This document shows, in pieces, positions 60,267-64,000 of a DNA stretch of 64,000 nucleotides; the stretch's first letter is position 1; each line of letters opens with the position of its first letter. Both the position numbers and the translations under genes were made by a program. The notes under the pieces are model-generated. The model was not told the origin of the DNA. It worked only from the letters and a program-made list of their open reading frames with translations, and searched no databases. Origin of the DNA: Typha latifolia. Taxonomy: Eukaryota; Streptophyta; Magnoliopsida; Poales; Typhaceae. The DNA is taken from the NCBI GenBank assembly GCA_019914945.1, contig CM034105.1, forward strand, positions 9,858,001 to 9,922,000. Reading direction: 5' to 3'.

Positions 60267-62912
60267 TCTTTCTTTTTCTTCTCCTTCCTCCGCTTCTGCT
60301 CCTTTTTTTTCTGCATAGTGTTGGGCTCGGCCTAGCACTGTAGCAGGCAGCCCAGCACTGATGGCAGTTTTTTTCTAATTAATTAATTAATTATTGATTG
60401 ATTTATTTATTTTATTAATGTTATTTATTTAGGTTTTTCCTTCTTAATTAATGCAAATAGATTATTTAGACATTAATTATTTTAATAATAATATATATTC
60501 TTCTATGATTAGTATTAATTATAATTTGTATAATCAATAATTAATTAGGTATAAATATTAGTAATACTCATATTTATTTATTTATATCTCTATTAGATTA
60601 ATATATAGATTTGTAAATTATAATTTTCAAATTTATATACTAATATTTTTATGAGATACATTTTAAATAATTCTAATAATTTATTATACATTATTATTTT
60701 GTAACAAATACAATTATCGGCTTATATATTTGATTATCGATATTTTAGAATAAAGATGAGGTAAGCTATAGATACGAGACGGTATAGATGATAGTTTATA
60801 TAGAAATTGAGTTGTACTAGTATTTGATATTTGTACTCTTTTGTATCAAATGATGATCTGTATGATATAGTTCGAATCATGGCATACTCTTGTATTAGTT
60901 GTTTTAGTTATATCTTGATGGTTTGTTGTCGCCTATGTGGGTCCTGCCAGATTATGTAGTGGTTTAATGTATATTATTATGGACTGGGACATTCATATGT
61001 TAACAGGTTTATTTGGTTAATAGTATGATTTATGTGGTGATGGATTATAATCATGGATAGGTTAGTAGGTTTTATTTGATGATGTCATGATTATATATGC
61101 ACAGGAGAGTATCTGTGCGTGACGGGCCCCGCTTGACTTGTCCCGTGTATCGCGCGCCCCGTGTGGGCGCGTGGGCATGCACGTGCCTGTGCCGGGCGGG
61201 CGCGTTACACCCATGCTAATCTATCATAACATGCATACTCATGTTACAAATCAATTGGACATAAAATTATAACACTATAGTCATCTCTAATCATCTCTAT
61301 ATATCATCATCATACTCGTATCCAAGATCAGCCTAATTATATGCATGATAAAATATGTTCGACTGTAATCATATCTAGATAAAGTCATATAATCATGCTA
61401 GAGGCTAAAATATGCAAGTACATAATATATAATATATAATATATAATATATCCTAATTTGAGAAAGACATCTAGGGAATAAGACTACTCACATTTGATCA
61501 AAAGACCCGAACCACGTATCCCTTATATTTGTTAATCAAACGTTAACTCATCAACAGGGTCCACGGAGTCTCAAATAAGGGGGTTCGAGATCTGAAAATA
61601 TTTAAGTAGCATGAAGTTAGTCGTTTATCTAATTAAAATTAATTCAAGTAAAATATAAATGTTTATTAGGTTTAGAATCACTTTTTTTTATTTTTGATTA
61701 CATAATTAGATATATATTATAGATACGATTCAAACACTATAATTATATTATTATCATAAAATGCTAATTATAACATAAGGAGAAAGATTTGTTTCTTTTT
61801 ATTTTAAATATTCTAAATATGTAATTATAAAATAAAAGCTAAATAATTATGAATAAGATATACGTATAGACAAGATCTATTTTATGATAAATTTTATAAT
61901 TCTTACTCTATCTTGATTAATCAGAAGTTATATAGTATTTACTTAATTATGCAAATTAATTAATTAATTAATAAAACTAGTATCTTATTCTACACACGGT
62001 AGTATATAATAAATTGTTAAGATTACTTAAAATGCATATATTATGAATATTAATACATAAGTCTAATAATTATAATTTACAATACTATCTATTAATCTAA
62101 TAGAAATATAAATACATAATTAAATAAATATAAGTATTACCTATATTTATGCATAATAGTTTATAACCTAGTTAATCATTAATTATACTAATTATAATTA
62201 ATAATCATCATGTTGAAGAATATACATTATTATTAAAATAATTAATGTCTAAATAAGTTATCTACATTAATTAAGAAAGCAATACCTAGCTAAATAAATA
62301 AACAAAATTAAAATAAAACAAATAAATAAATAAATAAATAATGCCACCATTGCTCTGCTATAATGCTGGGCCAAGCCCAGCATTGTGTAGAAAGAGGAGG
62401 AGGAGAGCTGAGGGAAAAGAAAGGAGAAAGGAAGAAGAAAGAAGAAATAAGAAGGAAGAAGAAAGAAGAAGAAATAAGAAGAGAAGAGGAAGAGAAGAAA
62501 GAGATAAGGTGAAGGAGGGGGGTTGCGGACTCGAGCCGGCGGGGAGGGCATCAGCCGCTGGTGGCCATCCAGCGGGCGGCGGCTTGGCTCCGGTGAGCCC
62601 GAGCCTAAGGAAAAGAGAAAGAGAGGTAGATAGATAGAGAGAGAGAGAGAGGGGAAGAGAGAAACTTACCTCGGTGGCGGCAGGCTGGCGGCGGCACGAG
62701 GAAAAAGAGAGAGAAAGTTTGAGAGAGAGAGAGAGAGTTTGAGGGAAGGAGGAGAGAGAGACCGAAAGAGAGAGTGGGGAGAAGGAAAAGGTAGAGGAGA
62801 GGCGGTGGAGATGGAGGCTCCGGCAGCGGTGACGGGGCCCACTATGCCAGTTGGCTCGACCAGGTTGGCTAGGTCGGCGGTTGGGGCGCGTGGCGCCCTC
62901 CCCTCCTGCCAC

Positions 62913-62947
62913 TGCATGGCACGAGGCCGGCCACGTCGTGCCATGCA
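62913..62947. other. 12-bp inverted repeat near the start of the minus-strand LTR
   Basis: Arms tgcatggcacga and tcgtgccatgca, 11-base loop. Same place in the LTR as 41464-41497 and 59686-59724. Confidence 0.88.
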
Positions 62948-62977
62948 ATAGATTTTTTTTAAGGTTGGGTTGTTACA

Positions 62978-63480
62978 CTAATAATAATCTGCCCACTAGC
63001 CTGACTCATGTTGTGTTCGGGTTGCATGCAAATTTAGCACCTAATCAGCTGACGCAGGCCAACCGGGTTGTTCAACCAATTGTCCTTGGGGTTGCACTCG
63101 GGCTCATGGGTTCTTAACTAGTTCACACTAGGTGGTCGAGTTGAATCACAAAAAAATTAGCATGCCTCGAGATACCTATGCTTTATCTCTCCCACCGAAT
63201 AGCCTAAACCCTAACTCTAGGGCTAAAAGTATTTTTTGGCCTAATGTCTCCATTGTGGGTTGCATGGGCACTAACAACGACTGGGTTAAGTAGTGGGCCA
63301 CTAGTAGTCGACCTCCAGGCGGACTTTGCAGTAGTGGAACTTCGGCGCGTGACGGCGGAAGCTAAAAATTGAGCTTGGGCTCGATTTGCTGTAGTGGCGG
63401 CCATGGCGCATTGCTGGTAGATCCATAGGCCCTTGATGGCTACAGTTGGTGGCCATAGCCCTAATGTGATTTGGACTTCA
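62978..63480 (-). mobile_element. internal part of the family-1 gag-only element
   Basis: 63170-63420 is the reverse complement of about 32180-32400 (shared 'tgcctcgagatacctatgc', 'ccattgtgggttgcat', 'gtcgacctccaggcgg'). It continues the internal region interrupted at 58165. Confidence 0.65.
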
Positions 63481-63484
63481 CCGA

Positions 63485-64000
63485 GTCATCTCGAGCATGG
63501 ATACACCCCTATGAGAGTCTTTTCTTATTATGTTTAGTTATTTATTTTAGAAAAATAAGGATTTTGTATGTCACGTTTGAACGTGGAAGGAGGTGTGTTC
63601 GAACGCTCTTGCGAATGCCTACAGGCGTTCACATCAACAAGAGAACACTGTATACGTTCGCATCGGCAAAGAATGCGAAATACGCGTTCGAACACGCTTG
63701 GCCCCATTTGAATGCGATTGGCGAGAATTCATTGTTTCTAGGATTAATAATTGTCATTTTTGGCTTGTTTGGTTAGCCTCTTAAGATGTGGATAGCAACA
63801 AAAAAAGGATGATGAATGAATATTGAGTTCCCCTTCCTTCAAACCCTAGCCGTGTGCTATCTCGACGACGGTGATCTTCTAACCTCCCTTATCTATCGAG
63901 TCCTTCCTCTTCCTTGGGATCTCGACCCCTTCTCCCTCTTCATCCTTATCCCCTAAACACCTCAAACCAACCACCCTCATCACCATTATCATGCCTAACC
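63485..64000 (+). mobile_element. probable gypsy LTR running off the window
   Basis: Carries the TTCGAACGC module (63575-63715) followed by 'caaaccctagccgtg' leader-like text, the same order as in the LTR at 44631-45110. Neither end is defined. Confidence 0.45.
63575..63715. repeat. GTTCGAACGC-type module
   Basis: gtttgaacgtgg, gttcgaacgctcttgcgaatgc, 'ggcgttcacatcaacaagagaac', 'cgttcgcatcggcaaagaatgcg' and gcgttcgaacacgc occur in order. Confidence 0.8.

Larger units (their letters stand above)
59633..61209 (+). mobile_element. solo LTR (family 2) nested in the minus-strand LTR
   Basis: Starts TGTAATAACCTATCC and ends GGGCGCGTTACA with a perfect 5-bp duplication CCCAT (59628-59632 and 61210-61214). 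The host LTR text continues across the site. It lacks about 1.4 kb of the family's middle: sequence passes from 'gtaacaaata' (about 60710) directly to 'tagaataaagatgaggtaagc' (about 60750). Confidence 0.96.
58166..62977 (-). mobile_element. solo LTR (family 2), minus strand, carrying a nested LTR
   Basis: On the minus strand it starts TGTAACAACCCAACCTT at 62977 and ends CGGGCGAGGGCATTACA at 58166. Flanks are ctagt (58161-58165) and ctaat (62978-62982), a target duplication with one change. Without the nested insertion it is about 3.2 kb. It shows the full family order: hairpin, GA/CT-rich blocks (62390-62780 on the + strand as GA), AT-rich middle, core and GC-rich tail. Confidence 0.87.

Overview
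This window is plant nuclear DNA from a flowering plant with a repeat-rich genome. The evidence is two interrupted genes with conventional GT-AG introns and plant-specific family matches, set among nested LTR retrotransposons, a LINE and several DNA transposons. I cannot name the species, and I see no bacterial, organellar or viral genome segment.

Layout. 1-602 is the end of a Ty3/gypsy element (LTR). 1048-1560 is a small hAT-like element. 2096-15081 (+) is a complete 14-exon fimbrin gene (663 codons before the stop), whose 4-kb intron 7 holds an antisense solo LTR and a TIR element. 16271-21165 holds two same-family LTRs end to end. 21794-23424 (-) is a complete 5-exon Rho GDP-dissociation inhibitor gene (238 codons). 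24640-28690 (-) is a decayed LINE with at least one insertion. 28701-33487 is LTR material interrupted by a short gag-only gypsy relative. 33488-37900 (-) is a decayed chromodomain gypsy element facing a second decayed gypsy element at about 37905-45110 (+), whose integrase is split by a solo LTR. 45.9-50.9 kb holds copia-like and gypsy LTR remnants. 50.88-52.85 kb (-) is a truncated hAT transposon. 53390-56277 is an LTR carrying a Mutator-type MITE. 56.3-64 kb is a nest of LTRs inserted into LTRs.

The two host genes both act on the actin/ROP side of cell morphogenesis: fimbrin cross-links actin filaments, and RhoGDI keeps ROP GTPases soluble. They lie about 6.7 kb apart in convergent orientation, and nothing in the sequence suggests their proximity is functional. 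All other coding-like sequence is transposon pol/gag, mostly broken by stops and frameshifts.

The most unusual signals are (1) a CpG-rich palindromic module, GCGTTCGAACGC plus flanking text, that recurs in LTRs of apparently unrelated retroelements and in an insert within the LINE; (2) a hairpin near the start of one LTR family whose two arms change together between copies; and (3) several insertions dated relative to one another by exact target-site duplications. I found no convincing new gene system.
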